A stretch of DNA of 64,000 bases from Parelaphostrongylus tenuis (GCA_019055375.1 JAHQIW010003656.1:124001-188000), one strand, 5' to 3'. Positions 22,810-34,520 are shown, counted from the stretch's first letter. The notes: generated by a model not told the origin, from the sequence alone. Program-made: numbers and translations.

Positions 22810-24135
22810 GTGAATATAATGTTTTCGAATGTGAAAGAAGCACAAAACTTCAGACATTGCAAGGAAGTTCTAATCGCATGTGGAATACGATTACTCGTGT
22901 GTCATTTCTAAACGCCACATATCAGTTAATTACAAAAAGTGCGTAAAGAAGCTCTTCTCCGTAACAACGCTAGATGCCTATTCCAAGAAGTAAAAACTTT
23001 AGAGCACTAACACTTGGAAAGTCATTATGAATGCTGGATATGCACTCAATCACTGTCAGTGATGCTCAATGAAGTCGTATTGATGGCTCATCCATCAGCG
23101 ATTTATTAATTAACGCCAAGGATTTAGCTTCACGCTTTCGTGGACATTCACTCTGCGTACTAAGTGGGAGAAAATCCGTGTGTACGTGAACTCAGCTACA
23201 CCATATGTGAGCTTGTTGATTATGGACTAGCTGGAGCAGGCTCGAGCAATATTTAACCATCGGTACTCTGCACCAGAGCTGCTTAGTGAATCTCGATCAA
23301 AGAGCTTAGGAGCCTCACAATTGCAAAGATGACCTCTTTGACTTTTTCCAAAAACGTCGCCAAGAATTAGGCGTGGAACAAGTTTACTTCTTAGCTTTGT
23401 TATCAAGTTGTAATGCCAAAAGCTTCCTAAGGTTTTTGGCATTACTACGGAAATCAACACTTGATCTAGAGCGCAGTTTGGCATTAACAAAGCTGACTGG
23501 CTACGATAATGTGTTAAACCGAACAGTACAAAACCACATGCAGAATCTAAAAGACAGCCTAAAAAACAAGTCATCGATCAAGATATCACAGCTAGAATGC
23601 AATACAAACAAAAAAGTTATAAGCAAGCCGATCACAGACATCATGGAGTTTGTTGCATAAGGCAGTATAGCTAACTGACTGGCGTGAATGAAAGGCGGCA
23701 ACGGTCGCACTGAGCAAGAATTGGACGATAAGCAGGCTCCATGGAATGTCGCACTACAGTGATTTTTACTGCAAATTCATGTGGGTAGAACAAGTAACGT
23801 CATAACGGGCTACGGTTCCACTGATCATAGGCGATTTTTGAGCATGAACTGCAAGACTGCCGATCAGAAGCCATCAAATCTAAACAACGATCACTGTTGA
23901 TCTTAGCAACACTCTTTCCGACACATTGCTTACCGATTCCTCAAACATCTATCACATTTCCTTGAACAGTTGTAGAGTCCTCTACCAAATAGGCATGTAT
24001 GTATTGGTTCTACTGAATATCTGCTTGAGTCTCATGAGCACCACTGTAAAAAGCTGCAAGATAGTTTCATTCAGATGCTGTTGACTTGCGTGTTACAAGT
24101 TGTACTGCATATGAATGTTCGAAGTTGGGGCCTGG
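22810..24135. other. No gene recognised
   Basis: Overlapping 95-115 codon ORFs on both strands at 23227-23660 have no domain I recognise, and their antisense overlap suggests chance. No RNA gene or clear repeat was identified. Confidence 0.25.
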
Positions 24136-24139
24136 GAGG

Positions 24140-24400
24140 GGTGTCAGGGCCGAGTGGTTGAGATGTTTGTCGCGGCGCACGTGGGAGTCGAGCTCCACTC
24201 CCCAAACCTTTCCAGCAGTTATCAACAGCGCCCTATGAAACGCTACAGCTAGGCTATCCTCGAGAGTGCAAGATGATTCGCTGAACCAGTTTTCTTCGAC
24301 GATTACGAAGAAGACGAATAAACAATTTGGATCTTAGAAGTATTGGATCCGAATATAAAAAAAAACACTGTGAAGACGAATCAATAGACTGTCAGAAAGC
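24140..24400 (+). repeat. SINE family A (copy 4)
   Basis: The head reads cagggccgagtggttgagat, close to an A box. The body contains gctaggctatcctcgagagt. The tail has ttggatccgaatat, an A9 run, cactgtgaagacgaatcaat. It is in the same orientation as 35266. Confidence 0.7.
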
Positions 24401-24954
24401 ATGAATATTTAAACTTGAGCACAGGATTGTTGCTTCAATTGCATGAGAGACAATTATACAATGGAAAGCTTACGTGATCGAATGCATTAGAAATGCTAGT
24501 AGTTCAATAAACTCTCCACAAAGAGTGACTTCTACAGGTTTCATAACGAGATCGCCCGCGGCGATATTCGAAACCTTTTCGACGATGGTACGCGAGTGGC
24601 TTAAAGAAGTTTTGGCGGTACCACTCGCTTCATGAAAGCCACACGCCCACACAGAACTCTGTGCCAAGGATGGGGAGACGTTATTGGTGATAGCACGTAA
24701 TTGTGGTTATCGATTTTCCAGTGAAATTCTTTTGGCTGGCAGTTACGAGGGTGGTCGGAATGACATTTATAAGCTTCGTTTTCTTTCAGGTGATTCATTT
24801 TGATTCACATAGACTTTTCCAGTGCAGGAGAGACCTTGTCGTGAGTAGAATGGAAGATCATATGGCGTTAATCAACAATCAGTCGAAAGGATTTCTAGTC
24901 TGCGTCGACGATTGAAGACCAAAGATGCCGTTTTATACGTCAGGCTGTTGATGA

Positions 24955-25140
24955 TAAGGTGAGCTGGACGAGTAATGGGCTTTAACGACAACCGTTGGAT
25001 CAAAGCCGTTACAGAATGGATATATCAAGATGACAAGTACACTACAAGCAGACCACCAGCACGATGGCTCGACTTTTTCACGAAAACCCTAAAAGAAAGA
25101 TACGATGCTCGACAAATTACTAGACGAGAAGAAGCCATTT
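24955..25140 (+). mobile_element. RTE-clade LINE, 3' end only (copy 2)
   Basis: The plus-strand frame reads AGRVMGFNDNRWIKAVTEW, then RPPARWLDFFTKTLKERYDA and a stop after REEAI. It is the same protein tail as at 15341 and 34070, but diverged from both. It is 5'-truncated with no RT domain. Confidence 0.75.
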
Positions 25141-25599
25141 AGCTGCTTTTGAACACGATAGGGGAGAATGAAAGTATTGCTAGTGCTCATACGAGTCAGT
25201 TGAGAATCAGAGAAGCTGCAGGTGATACAGGTAATACCAGGTATACCAAGATGATGGAAATCAATCCACAATGCTCTGCCTTTATTTTGAGAACATTTTT
25301 TCCTGCCTCAAAGTAGTTCAAGTTTCTGGTGATATAAATTTCGACTGCTCTTTTGCAGCGTGCGGTTTCCTTGCCACACACTTCCCACGGAATTTCAAGC
25401 TGATTTCAATGCCAGCTGATCTCACTAGGAATAATGTTGCTCACAGAATAGCCACATATCTGTACATATCACAACTATGTGTAGATAAACGTCCTATAGA
25501 TGTGAGCACAGCAAACGATAGTTAACACAGCTAACTGCTCAACTTATAATTTATACGACCTGATATCCCCCGAAACATACACGTATATGCATCCCTATA

Positions 25600-25677
25600 C
25601 ACATTGACCCACACATACACATATACACACACACATTCACATACACATACACCACACACACCACTACACACACACAC

Positions 25678-25732
<55 letters not shown>

Positions 25733-25733
25733 C
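25600..25733. repeat. (CA)n microsatellite
   Basis: Alternating CA with TA and CAC interruptions, pure from about 25679 to 25724. Frames across it give Thr/His or Cys/Val runs and are not genes. Confidence 0.95.
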
Positions 25734-26022
25734 CACATTCACACGTGGAGTTTGCAAACATGTCGACATGGTGCTTATCGTTTTAACGTCAAAGCTTTTT
25801 CACGCAGCTAAACTTCAAGATTATTTTTCTTTCGAAATTGGAAAAAAGGGAATTCCACTTCGGGTCGAATGTAATCCATGGAAAATCCCATTAAACGATT
25901 GAATCTGTTGACTATGCCAACTTCTATGTGCAAGTCGCGATGATGTGGTGTTCATGTCAATGTGGAACAGTAAATGTATAAAAGCGCAATTTCTTCACAA
26001 AATCGTGGCTTTCTTCGAAGTG

Positions 26023-26330
26023 ATCAATCAAGCGTCGCCGTACGTTGCGCATGTGGATAAATTCTCAGTAAGTCCATTTCATTGTGGAAAATCAAAATGA
26101 ATGGAATGATAAAAGCTGAGCACTTGTGCTGAGACATATATAAAGTATGCAATATAACAATAAGTCCATACAGGCGTAATTTATTTAGATGATCGTTGCT
26201 TATTTCAAAAATGCATCAATTAAAGCCCCACTGTACGTTGCGTACATGAATAGATACTCAGTAAGTCCATTTCATAGAAAAAATTAGAATGAATGGAGTA
26301 ATAAAACCTAAGCATTTATGCTCAAACACA
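26023..26330 (+). repeat. Direct duplication, period about 193 bp
   Basis: Unit landmarks repeat in order: gtacgttgcg, ctcagtaagtccatttcat (26064 and 26257), aatgaatgga, aaaa(g/c)ct(g/a)agca. The 5' splice-like cag/gtaagt-type sequence is conserved between copies. The units are about 80 percent alike by eye. No function is apparent. Confidence 0.6.
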
Positions 26331-26339
26331 CAAAATCAT

Positions 26340-28930
26340 GAAGTAAAAACAACTGTCAAAAATCGATGCCGGGCAGAGCAACTCGAGAACTAGGCGAAAG
26401 ACATACACAAGGCAATAACGTTGATCTGCAGGATTTCTTCTTCCTACGTCCATCGGTTTGGGCACTTCTCCCTTAATTTTATAATTTGTGATTCACACGT
26501 CAGGAGGTTTCCTCCACCACACTAAAGTCCTCATCATGATCCTTGGGTGGGTTTTCAGTTTGAAAAAAGATTATTGAAAGATAAGTGTGATGTATTGTAG
26601 ATGTATTATTGCTCTTAACACTTTCGGAACAGCGTTGATTTCCTGCACGGCAGGCGGTGACACTGCGCAGCTAGCGGGGTGAGTGTAGGACGTTACAATG
26701 GCAATGTTGTAGCTTCTTAATCAAAATTGGAAAATTGGATATTCATCGTCACTAAGGAAAGTTTGATAAAGCTATTTTGGCTGAAGCGTGCTAAGATGAT
26801 TGCAAAACACTGAATAGTTAATGCCGCTTATGATTGCCGATCATCTATGTATCGCGGAGCATCTCTAATCACCTCACGACTCTAACCACTAATCTACGGG
26901 CTAAGGAAGCGCCACAAGGAGTGGCGGGGGGTGGGCTGGCCCCCTTTTACAACACTGCAACCGGTCGATGGCGCTGGTGCGTTACACATGTGAAGTGCGA
27001 TATTTGTCATCCAATTAGATATTTTTTTCTCAGCTTTTAGAGAAACTCCAAATTAAACCTATGACTCTGATACTGCAAGATTTCCTCTAGATGTTTATAT
27101 GCTTTCCGGCCTCCAGTCCAGTAACAGTAAAATTGCTTGGCCGATGTAAAACATAATTTTTTTGAATATCACAGCATTATAAAAGGGTACTTTGGAAAAA
27201 AGGCCACGTAGCACAGTAGCCATAAATTTAAACTTTCGAATCATCAATAACACTCTTACGAAAGGTTCTTATCGAGCGAAAGAATTGTTCCTCCATCCCG
27301 TGCTATCTGATCGAAATGAACCTACTATTAATATGACGTCGCGGAGAAAGAAAAAGGAACATCTTAACTTTATTAAATTTTTTTCCACCAAATGGTTGTA
27401 CGACGTTGATCATATTGTCGATTATATCTGCCCACTAATCGATTTCGTTGGGATAAGACTTGAATTAACAGAATTCTGAAATGCGGAGACAATTATGAGA
27501 CAACTCAACAGATATACGATTGAGTGAAACCGGAACCTCTTGACATTTTCTCCCACTTTAAACATAAGCATCAATATCTCAGTGTTCTGTCAGACTCATA
27601 TCGGTAAATTAACTCAGAAACGATGAAAGTTTGTATTCTGTCGAAGTATACAAGCTTTCGCTATGAAAATTTACCTCATGCAGTGCCTGCCATTCACAGC
27701 GTATGACATGAACCGTAACCAAATCACTAAAGCTGACATATATTGGTATTTTGTATGTTAGATAAGTGTAAAAAAAACGAAACAAAAAAAATCGAAGAGA
27801 AATATTCAAAGAAAACTTGTGCAATGCAAAAAGAAGGGCTGAGGACTAAATAAGTCAGAAATTCAAAAACTTTGTACTTCTTGGCCGCTTGTCTGAGGCG
27901 CTTCTCCCTTGATCACCCCACAGCTTTTGATCGGAGAGCATGCCTCGCATTCATCATCTTAGCGACGCTAAACGAGAACCCAATTAGCACATACAGAGCA
28001 ACTTTCAACAATAGTATCGAAAATTTCAACAAGATACCTTGATATCAGATTGTGTAATCACTGTGGAAAGATTGGGATCGTTGATGGGCTTGGTTGCTTA
28101 CATGTCATCCAAAATTGAAGAATAAGGCTTTGAACAAAATTTTTGACTAGCGGAGCTAACCAACACCTCTTACACTTTAGGTGATTTGCCACAATTGATT
28201 TCCTCAACATCACCAGGAGGCCGCTTCCTGTCAAAACAAAGTTTCATACTGGTACTGTGGGCTACGACGAGTAGGCGTGGCTCCATGGATTAAATCGCTG
28301 TTTATACAAAAAAAGCTTCATTGACTTTTTTAAACAAAAAAAATCTAACTTTAAGATGTTATATGAGTGCTCGAAAAACACAATATTTTTGGACGAAAAT
28401 GGAAAGAAGGATAACGATGTAGAAAAACAGCGCAAAATTACGAAAAGGTCAAGAATTCTCTCCAACTAGAAGTAGACTAAGTACTTTTGGGATAGGATAG
28501 CAACGCCATTTAGTATAGACGCTTGCAACAGTAAGCCAATTCCGTTTGATCTTTTTGAGGGAACATGCCATATCGTTAAGGAGAGTGGCTAAGGCGGTCG
28601 CTGGCCCTTGTAGGGGAATCTCTCACAACAACCTAGAGATATACGGACCTTTCTCGATTGAAAGATGTCCAGCTGATTGGTCACAACTCAGTATGGCATT
28701 TCATCTGCAGGTTGGAGATAGACGTGGGTCAGAAGTTAGTGTTGATCACTTTATCAACAAGTATATACGAATTTGTTGAGATTTATTCACAATAACGCTG
28801 CCTGACGTCATGATGGTTCAACCCTCCTCAAAGAATGAATGAGTGAAATTGACAATCAGTCAACGTCAAACACTTTCATAAATCCAATGGAAAAGGATTA
28901 ACACATGTTTACTCACAGAGTGAATAGTTT
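26340..28930. other. Intergenic; family F fragment at about 27165-27290
   Basis: 27178-27290 matches the second half of family F (attataaaagggtactttgg, ggccacgtag, actcttacgaaaggttc). Otherwise it holds AT-rich sequence and ORFs of less than 100 codons (for example 28546-28779) with no recognised family. Confidence 0.35.
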
Positions 28931-28939
28931 CTCTGACAC

Positions 28940-29500
28940 ATCACCGTTTTGCCCTTTTTAGACCCTCCACTAACTATGAAACACCAGCCTCATAGAGTCG
29001 TATATTTGCAAGGCTTTGCAAAGAATTTGCTTGGCTCAGACCAATGGCATGGCAAGAGGTTACAGGTCACTCATCCTTGTAGCTCATTCTTGAATTTATG
29101 GAACTTATCCGAAAGACTTCAGAATTCTCACACGCCGAAGTTTTGCAATATTCTGCGAAGGGAGTGATCCTTACTTCATAACACTCGACTAGGTAAGCAC
29201 ATGTCGACACTGGACACGAAGACATAATGGAGAATATTTTAAACCGAAGATCACTATCCTCACACAAAAGTCTAAATCATCTAAGCGCAAAATTATTGAA
29301 GCATCTTGGATAAACGCTATAAATTCAGAAATGACCAATAGATATGATGACCAATAGATATGAATGCCCGTGATCACGCGCGATCTCGCGCCACATCTTA
29401 GATGGGTTTTTGCAAACTGAACCATGCACAGTCCTCGGTCATGTGAGTTTCCATCTGGCTGTTCCATTATAATAAGTGGTGGACCAACAAAGGACAATAT
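28940..29500. repeat. Inverted-repeat (foldback) element H
   Basis: The left arm around 28960-29110 (gaccctccactaactatgaa, ggctttgcaaag, ctcattcttgaatttatgga) is inverted around 29310-29490 (on the minus strand ggtccaccacttattataat, cagtttgcaaaa, gtcatttctgaatttatagc). The arms are diverged, so the element is old. A small direct duplication of atgaccaatagatatg is at about 29334-29363. ORFs on opposite strands here resemble each other because of the palindrome. Confidence 0.55.
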
Positions 29501-29679
29501 GGTTAGTGTTCAAAGGAAGATGCTCAGTATGCGGTTATTAGGTCTTCTTTTCATCTGATATTATGACAGGGTATAACTAAGTTGACAGCGTATAAATTCG
29601 ATTCCTGTAGCTTTTAGAGAAGGTGAATCAGCCAAAACGTCAGCCATCCATTTGGATGTAAGATTTTCTCATGAGCTTG

Positions 29680-30640
29680 CTCACTGGAAAAAACTTCCTT
29701 CTTAAACTTTCAAAAATATTCCAAAGCTCAAATCCCGGCGATTTTAGAAAATGTGTTTAATTTATGAAAAGCTTTTTCTTTTGCGTTATGACAGAAAAAA
29801 ATTCATATTTCATACTTAGTTTGCCTTATTTGGTCGCCTGAGATCTCTCAGTGGTTTTTCGTTGAATTATTGGCAATTATTCGACTGATCAAATCTCAAA
29901 AATTCTGATATTTACTTCTTTTGGGAGGATTTGCATAATTCGCTGTTAAAGAGGAAGAAATTATGTTTCGCATTCGAAATAGTTAGACCGTTGCTTGAAT
30001 ATCATAGCAGGTTTATTTAGCAAAGAAACACAAAAAAGTTTGTGCTTGTGAAACGATAAAACAAAATCTTTTCCACAATCCCAGTACAAAAAACCTGAAA
30101 ATTTCCTCGAGACGAGATTAAATTTTTCAATAAATCACGAAAATTGCGCTTCTCTCGGGTGACGCCCTCTATCAAAGTGGTATCTGAAATCGCTGCGCTC
30201 AGCGTCATTAAGAGACGCGCAATTTCCCTTTTTTATCTGGGGATTTTTACTCCGTTTCGGGAAGACTTTCAGATTTTTACGTACTGGAATTGTAAGCGAG
30301 GCTACCTCCTAATTTCCAAATAAACCCACCATAATGTTCAAGCAACGGACAAATTATTTCGAATGCGAAACGGAATCTTCTCTTCATTCTAATATCGCTC
30401 TATGTGAGCATTCTTAAAAATCATTTTTAGCATAGAAATTGACATGATTTGAGCTATCGATTGATTTCTGAAAATTCAGCAAAAGCTACCGACAGATCTT
30501 AGCCAAGCAAGCAAAGCAGTGAGCGTGAAACATTGATTATTTTTGCTGTTACAAGCGAAAAGGAAAGCTTTTCATAAATTAACATATTACTAAATTTACC
30601 GGAATTTATACTTTTGAATGACTACTAAAAGTTTGAAGAA
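29680..30640. repeat. Repeat family G region
   Basis: Several diverged units share ctcaaat(c/a), ttttagaaaatgtg, gcgttatgacag, tttgagctatcgattg and actaaaagtttgaag elements, as in 52700-53680. It is AT-rich and non-coding. Confidence 0.4.
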
Positions 30641-30779
30641 AAAGTTTGGTACTTGTCTAGTATGAAGCGCTAAATGAAAAACAGATCTCATTCGAACAGG
30701 AACGTTCATCGGAGTGATTGTGATCATGCGAAAGATTAGATTTCTGTCTACAGTACCCCGTCGTCAATTTTCATCAGAT

Positions 30780-31400
30780 CCTTTTATAACGATGTAGCAT
30801 CCAGAATAAGTGTTAAGCTTGACACCCGCCGTTCGCCTTCATTTTTATCATGCGTATAATTTGCTGGAAGCAAAGAAAGCATATCAACGTGTAGAGAAAC
30901 ATCTGTCGTATCTGAGCCAAATATCATGGATCAATTGCCCTTCTCCCCCCCCCCCCCCCCCCTCCTCCTCCTCTACTCTGAGGACTAGCCGATACTTTCA
31001 TGCTAACGACATTTCCAGAAAATAAGGACAGCGTTTGAATTATTGAAAATTACGTGTCGAATGATTACTAATAGTCTAAAGAAAGAGCTCCTATGGCACA
31101 AATCTTGTAAAGTAGACATACTTTTGAGTTCTTCGGAACTTGAGCTATTGAATAAGTACTAACACTCTAAGGAAGGAATTTTGTCCTGTAAAATACAAGT
31201 GAGATAAGGAAAGAACCACATGGTCATGAGAAATAGAATCTTATTTTGGATTTTACACCGTTATGAAAGAGTAATTTGAAAAATTGGCCCAGTGAGGCTC
31301 TAGCCAGAAATGTCAGCTTTCTAATGATTACTAACACTCCTATGAAAAGTTCCTGTCCAGCGAATTAAATCGGTTTTCCATTTGCCGCCTCATAATGACA
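30780..31400 (+). repeat. Repeat family F (copy 3) with a C18 tract
   Basis: Contains aatttgctggaagcaaag (30849), the module cagcgtttgaattattgaaa (31028), cgaatgattactaatagtct (31057), gttatgaaagagtaatttg (31260), and ccagcgaattaaatcgg (31355). A run of 18 cytosines lies at 30945-30962, followed by a (tcc)n stretch. That tract is absent from the copies at 10700 and 17935. Confidence 0.55.
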
Positions 31401-31837
31401 AGTACCAAGTTTTTCCAGCGAAAAAGGCCTTCAGAAAATCTCATATGCCATTGAATCATATATGAACAAGCACTGACTTATTGCATTCCAAGCTCTTGAG
31501 GATTGCACGTGAACAGCAGTGGTGTGGCCAGACAAGATATCTCGTAATATCTCTGTTTAATTCTGGAAAACTTGACCAATGATGTAGATAACACCGTGAA
31601 CTGACAGACAAGAGATAAAGTCCTTAATATCGCTTACAACCTGCAGATCAATTTCTTCAATGACTCCTTGACTTTCTTGACTCACAGTTGCTCACGAAAA
31701 CGATTATATGCCGTGAACGTGCTATTTTGTCTCACTCAGGCATCCATAGATTCATTATAAATAAATAATTTTCAAATAACTTAATATTAATTATTTAATT
31801 ATTCATTATTTTCATTATAACCAAATATTTTTATATA

Positions 31838-31912
31838 TTGAAAGAGTGAGATCTGGGTTCGAATTCCGGCTGACGCAAACGTTTTTGCACAGCACTCTAC
31901 ACTATTGGTTTA
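31838..31912 (+). repeat. Family C tail fragment
   Basis: agatctgggttcgaattccg is followed by ctgacgcaaacgtttttgc and cagcactctacac. It is the B-box and right end of a family C element; the head is missing. Confidence 0.5.
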
Positions 31913-32106
31913 ATTCAAATAAGGGACACATAGTATTACGCGAGTTCAAATAAGGAGATAATATTTTCAAACTGTCGTGTAGAACTAAACGATACAAACA
32001 CTACTACAATACATACAACAATATATTGAATCTTGATGTTCTATTTTAATGACTCATTAAGCATGACAAAATCCATACATCAACTTGACTCGATGCCTTC
32101 ACACAG

Positions 32107-32350
32107 TTTTTTTTTTACTGTGCCGATCCCAGTACTTCTAGCATTCAATCGTTTTTTCCGCCTTCTTTCTGAATGACATAGAATACTGGGTTAGCGCGTC
32201 TCCTTGCAATCTCGAGGATAGCCAGGCTGCGGCGTTTCATGGAGCGTTCGTTTTTGACAGCTGGAGAGTGGCGGAGGGAGGGGGGGGGGGGGGGGGCGGG
32301 GCCTAGCCCGCGCGCGCCGCGGCGGGGATCACAACCACTCAGCACGCGCG
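32107..32350 (-). repeat. SINE family A (copy 5) with a G17 tract
   Basis: Tail cactgtgccgatcccagtac (read on plus at about 32115), body ctccttgcaatctcgaggat, then a run of 17 guanines at 32280-32296 and a GC-rich head (cccgcgcgcgccgcgg). The G tract replaces the gggagcgg/ggtgggg segment of other copies, so it expanded after insertion. Confidence 0.7.
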
Positions 32351-32421
32351 TTTCAAACGAAATTGCACGTAACGTGTACTCTAAATGTTCATAAAGGAGG
32401 ACGGAGATCAAAAACTTCCAG

Positions 32422-32562
32422 TATCGAGTGAGTTATCTCTTAAGAAACCGCAGATATCGAGTCCTGGAGAAATTCTGGAAGAATAAAAAGTCACCTTCAC
32501 ATCAGGAGAGGGATGAGTCTGGCGGCACCACTGAACCCCTAAGGAAGCCGCCTACGGAATAA
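32422..32562 (+). CDS. Unassigned possible terminal exon
   Basis: After aaaacttccag an open frame of 46 codons (YRVSYLLRNRRYRVLEKFW..., ending RKPPTE) runs to TAA. Its composition is basic, then acidic/Ser-rich, which is protein-like. No upstream exon was found because a SINE lies immediately before. The family is unknown. Confidence 0.22.
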   Translation, partial: YRVSYLLRNRRYRVLEKFWKNKKSPSHQERDESGGTTEPLRKPPTE

Positions 32563-33123
32563 TTGACCCCGTTCTGCGCATACAATCGCCGCAAATGCTT
32601 CGCCGTCAGATCGTGTGTCTGGTCTGCACTTTGCGGCAACGACGAACATTTCTTCCGCTTCATTTGAATAGCGACAGCGGTGCTGTTTATTCACTTGTTT
32701 ATTGTTTACCGGCGTTTACTTTGTTTGTTTCTTTGTTTGCGCTTGTGTTTCTGATCGAACGCGTTGTCAGGATACGTAAAAAATCGATATTGATGACGTC
32801 AGAGACGAACAGCGTTACAGTAGTTTTCAATCGTCTTAAGAAATCGCGGCGATCCTCAAAAGTGTACTTTATGCACTCACCTGTTCTGGATCGGCATAGT
32901 TTTCGTATGCTCTAGGAAAACACCAGTAAAAAAATTTGATGATTGCGTAGGCTTCGCTGCTTTGATCTCTTCTGACGGCTATTTTTTGTCATCAAAGTAA
33001 CACAAGTTATTTTTCACCATTCATTCCTTGTACTTGTGCCTGTGCGTGTTATTGAATTTTGTAGATCATATCAGCAAAAGCAGTGTGAACTGTACGATTA
33101 TAATGGCCATTGTTTGATTTCAG

Positions 33124-33215
33124 TTGATGAACTTGACGCCGGTCAATTGGACGGCAAGAAAACGAGAGGATCGACGACCACTATATCGACGAATATTCAC
33201 CAATCGACGTCTTGA
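33124..33215 (+). CDS. Unassigned possible terminal exon
   Basis: It follows the canonical acceptor gatttcag. The frame reads DELDAGQLDGKKTRG then STTTISTNIHQSTS and stops at TGA, which is a plausible disordered C-terminus. It begins in phase 1. A hydrophobic ATG-initiated ORF at 32595-32915 could belong to the same gene, but the phases do not join cleanly. Confidence 0.27.
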
Positions 33216-33535
33216 TATCCTCCATAAAAGTACGCAATTTTTCGTAGTACTGTGATCTTTTTTCAAATTTGCACTATTAGCAGAAATGACGATTTTCTAC
33301 CGGTTGGTGGTGTGTACCACAGATGGGAGCCACTCGTGAATTTAACCCTTTGCGGGCGGTGAGGGCCGTTTTTCACCCTCAGCTTTCCTGAGAACTTTTT
33401 TTGCTGGACAGAGCTTTCTCACTGGAAATCCAGTAGTCATTCGAAAGCTCAAATCGCGACGTTTTCAAATATGTGCTTGGTATATGAAAAGGCATTTTTG
33501 ATAGACTGCGTGATCGACAAGAATTCTTCTGATTT

Positions 33536-33726
33536 GATCGCTTTTCAGCGGTGGTGTAGTGTTACAAATATACCGAATGTCATTTAGTGATGAGCAAAAT
33601 TTTGACGTCAGCCGGGACTCGAACCCGGATTTCGCCTTTTCCGAGGGACGCGTGCTAACCAACTGCACTAGCGGCACCTGTTAATTCAGTATATTTGTAA
33701 CGTCATACTTCCGCTAAAAAGCGGTC
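33536..33726 (-). repeat. tRNA-like module enclosed by inverted repeats (family C, best copy)
   Basis: The left arm is 33536-33573 and the right arm is 33689-33726. The arms are inverted, with gttacaaatatac and a cgctttt(c/t)agcgg hairpin in each. Between them on the minus strand lies a tRNA-like unit. Its D-arm is gtgcagttggttagcac. Its T-arm is ccgggttcgagtcccgg with a perfect 5 bp stem. There is no pairing acceptor stem, so it is not a functional tRNA. This organisation is not that of a typical SINE. Confidence 0.7.
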
Positions 33727-33729
33727 AAA

Positions 33730-33990
33730 TATTTTCTTGTTGATCACATATATCCAATATCTGTCAGCGTAACTGCGACCAACACCGGTATGGTTTCCGG
33801 GGCCAAAGCACAACGGTTAATTTCTGACAGATTGATGCATGTAACGTAGAAAGAGTGGTGACAAAACAGGCTTCGATAGTGCAATTGGTTGGCACTCGCA
33901 AAAGGGTGAATTACGGGTTTGATTCCCGTTTGACGTCAACGTTTTGCAATTGCACAACATTGTGTATAATGTTTCGCAACCGGGAATTGC
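33730..33990 (+). repeat. Family C element, adjacent copy
   Basis: An inverted pair atctgtcagcg (33749) and ctgacagat (33822) brackets about 70 bp. A plus-strand tRNA-like unit follows (gatagtgcaattggttggca, cgggtttgattcccg). The order matches the minus-strand copy at 1570-1770. Confidence 0.6.
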
Positions 33991-34069
33991 TTGCAAAAGT
34001 CAATCAACAACCGTCGGGAAAGATTCAAGCATGAGCTATTTGGCGGGCGTTATCTCTTTGACATATCAC

Positions 34070-34385
34070 TTGTATCACCTGTCGTCCCGTTGATCGTCGA
34101 GTGACTCGAGCGGGTACCAGCAACATTCCATTTTTCTCTATCGCGTCCAAGAGTAGCCCATTGGGTCGTCCTCGCTCTAGGGATTCGCTGAGCATCATAT
34201 CTTTCTTCTATCGCTTTCGTGAAGAAATTGGACCATGGTCGGTGGTCTTCCTGTAGAGCGCTTGACGTACCGAGGAATCCAGTCAGTAACGGCTATCGTC
34301 CATTGGTTGTCGTTGAAGCGCATCACGTGTCCGGCCCACCTTATTTTCGATATCCTCTCGTGTACAACGGCTTTGAGCATATAAG
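34070..34385 (-). mobile_element. RTE-clade LINE, 3' end only (copy 3)
   Basis: The minus-strand frame reads RISKIRWAGHVMRFNDNQWT, AVTDWIPRYVKRSTGRPPT, then a frameshift near the WSDFF position. The nucleotide sequence is very close to 15341-15655, so the two are from one subfamily. The 122-codon plus-strand ORF over it is an antisense shadow. Confidence 0.8.
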
Positions 34386-34424
34386 GAGTAGAAAGTGCGA
34401 TTTATTGTATCGAAGAACGAGTAG

Positions 34425-34520
34425 TAGCACAATGGTGGCCCTGTGGTGTAGTGGTAGCGCGCGCCCCCGGTTTGGTTGGTTCGCTAGTTCAACGCGCGCT
34501 GTAGTCGAGTTTTTGCATAG
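34425..34520 (+). repeat. Family C tRNA-like module
   Basis: Contains tggccctgtggtgtagtggt followed by agcgcgcgcccccgg, and a degraded B box (gctagttcaacgcgc). It sits directly at the 5' side of the RTE fragment on its minus-strand reading. Confidence 0.5.

Noticed and set aside
25551..25786. Cys/Val-rich and Thr/His-rich ORFs
   Set aside because: Translations of the (CA)n microsatellite.
33603..33676. Functional tRNA gene
   Set aside because: D- and T-arms are convincing but the 5' and 3' ends cannot form an acceptor stem, and similar units recur as repeats.
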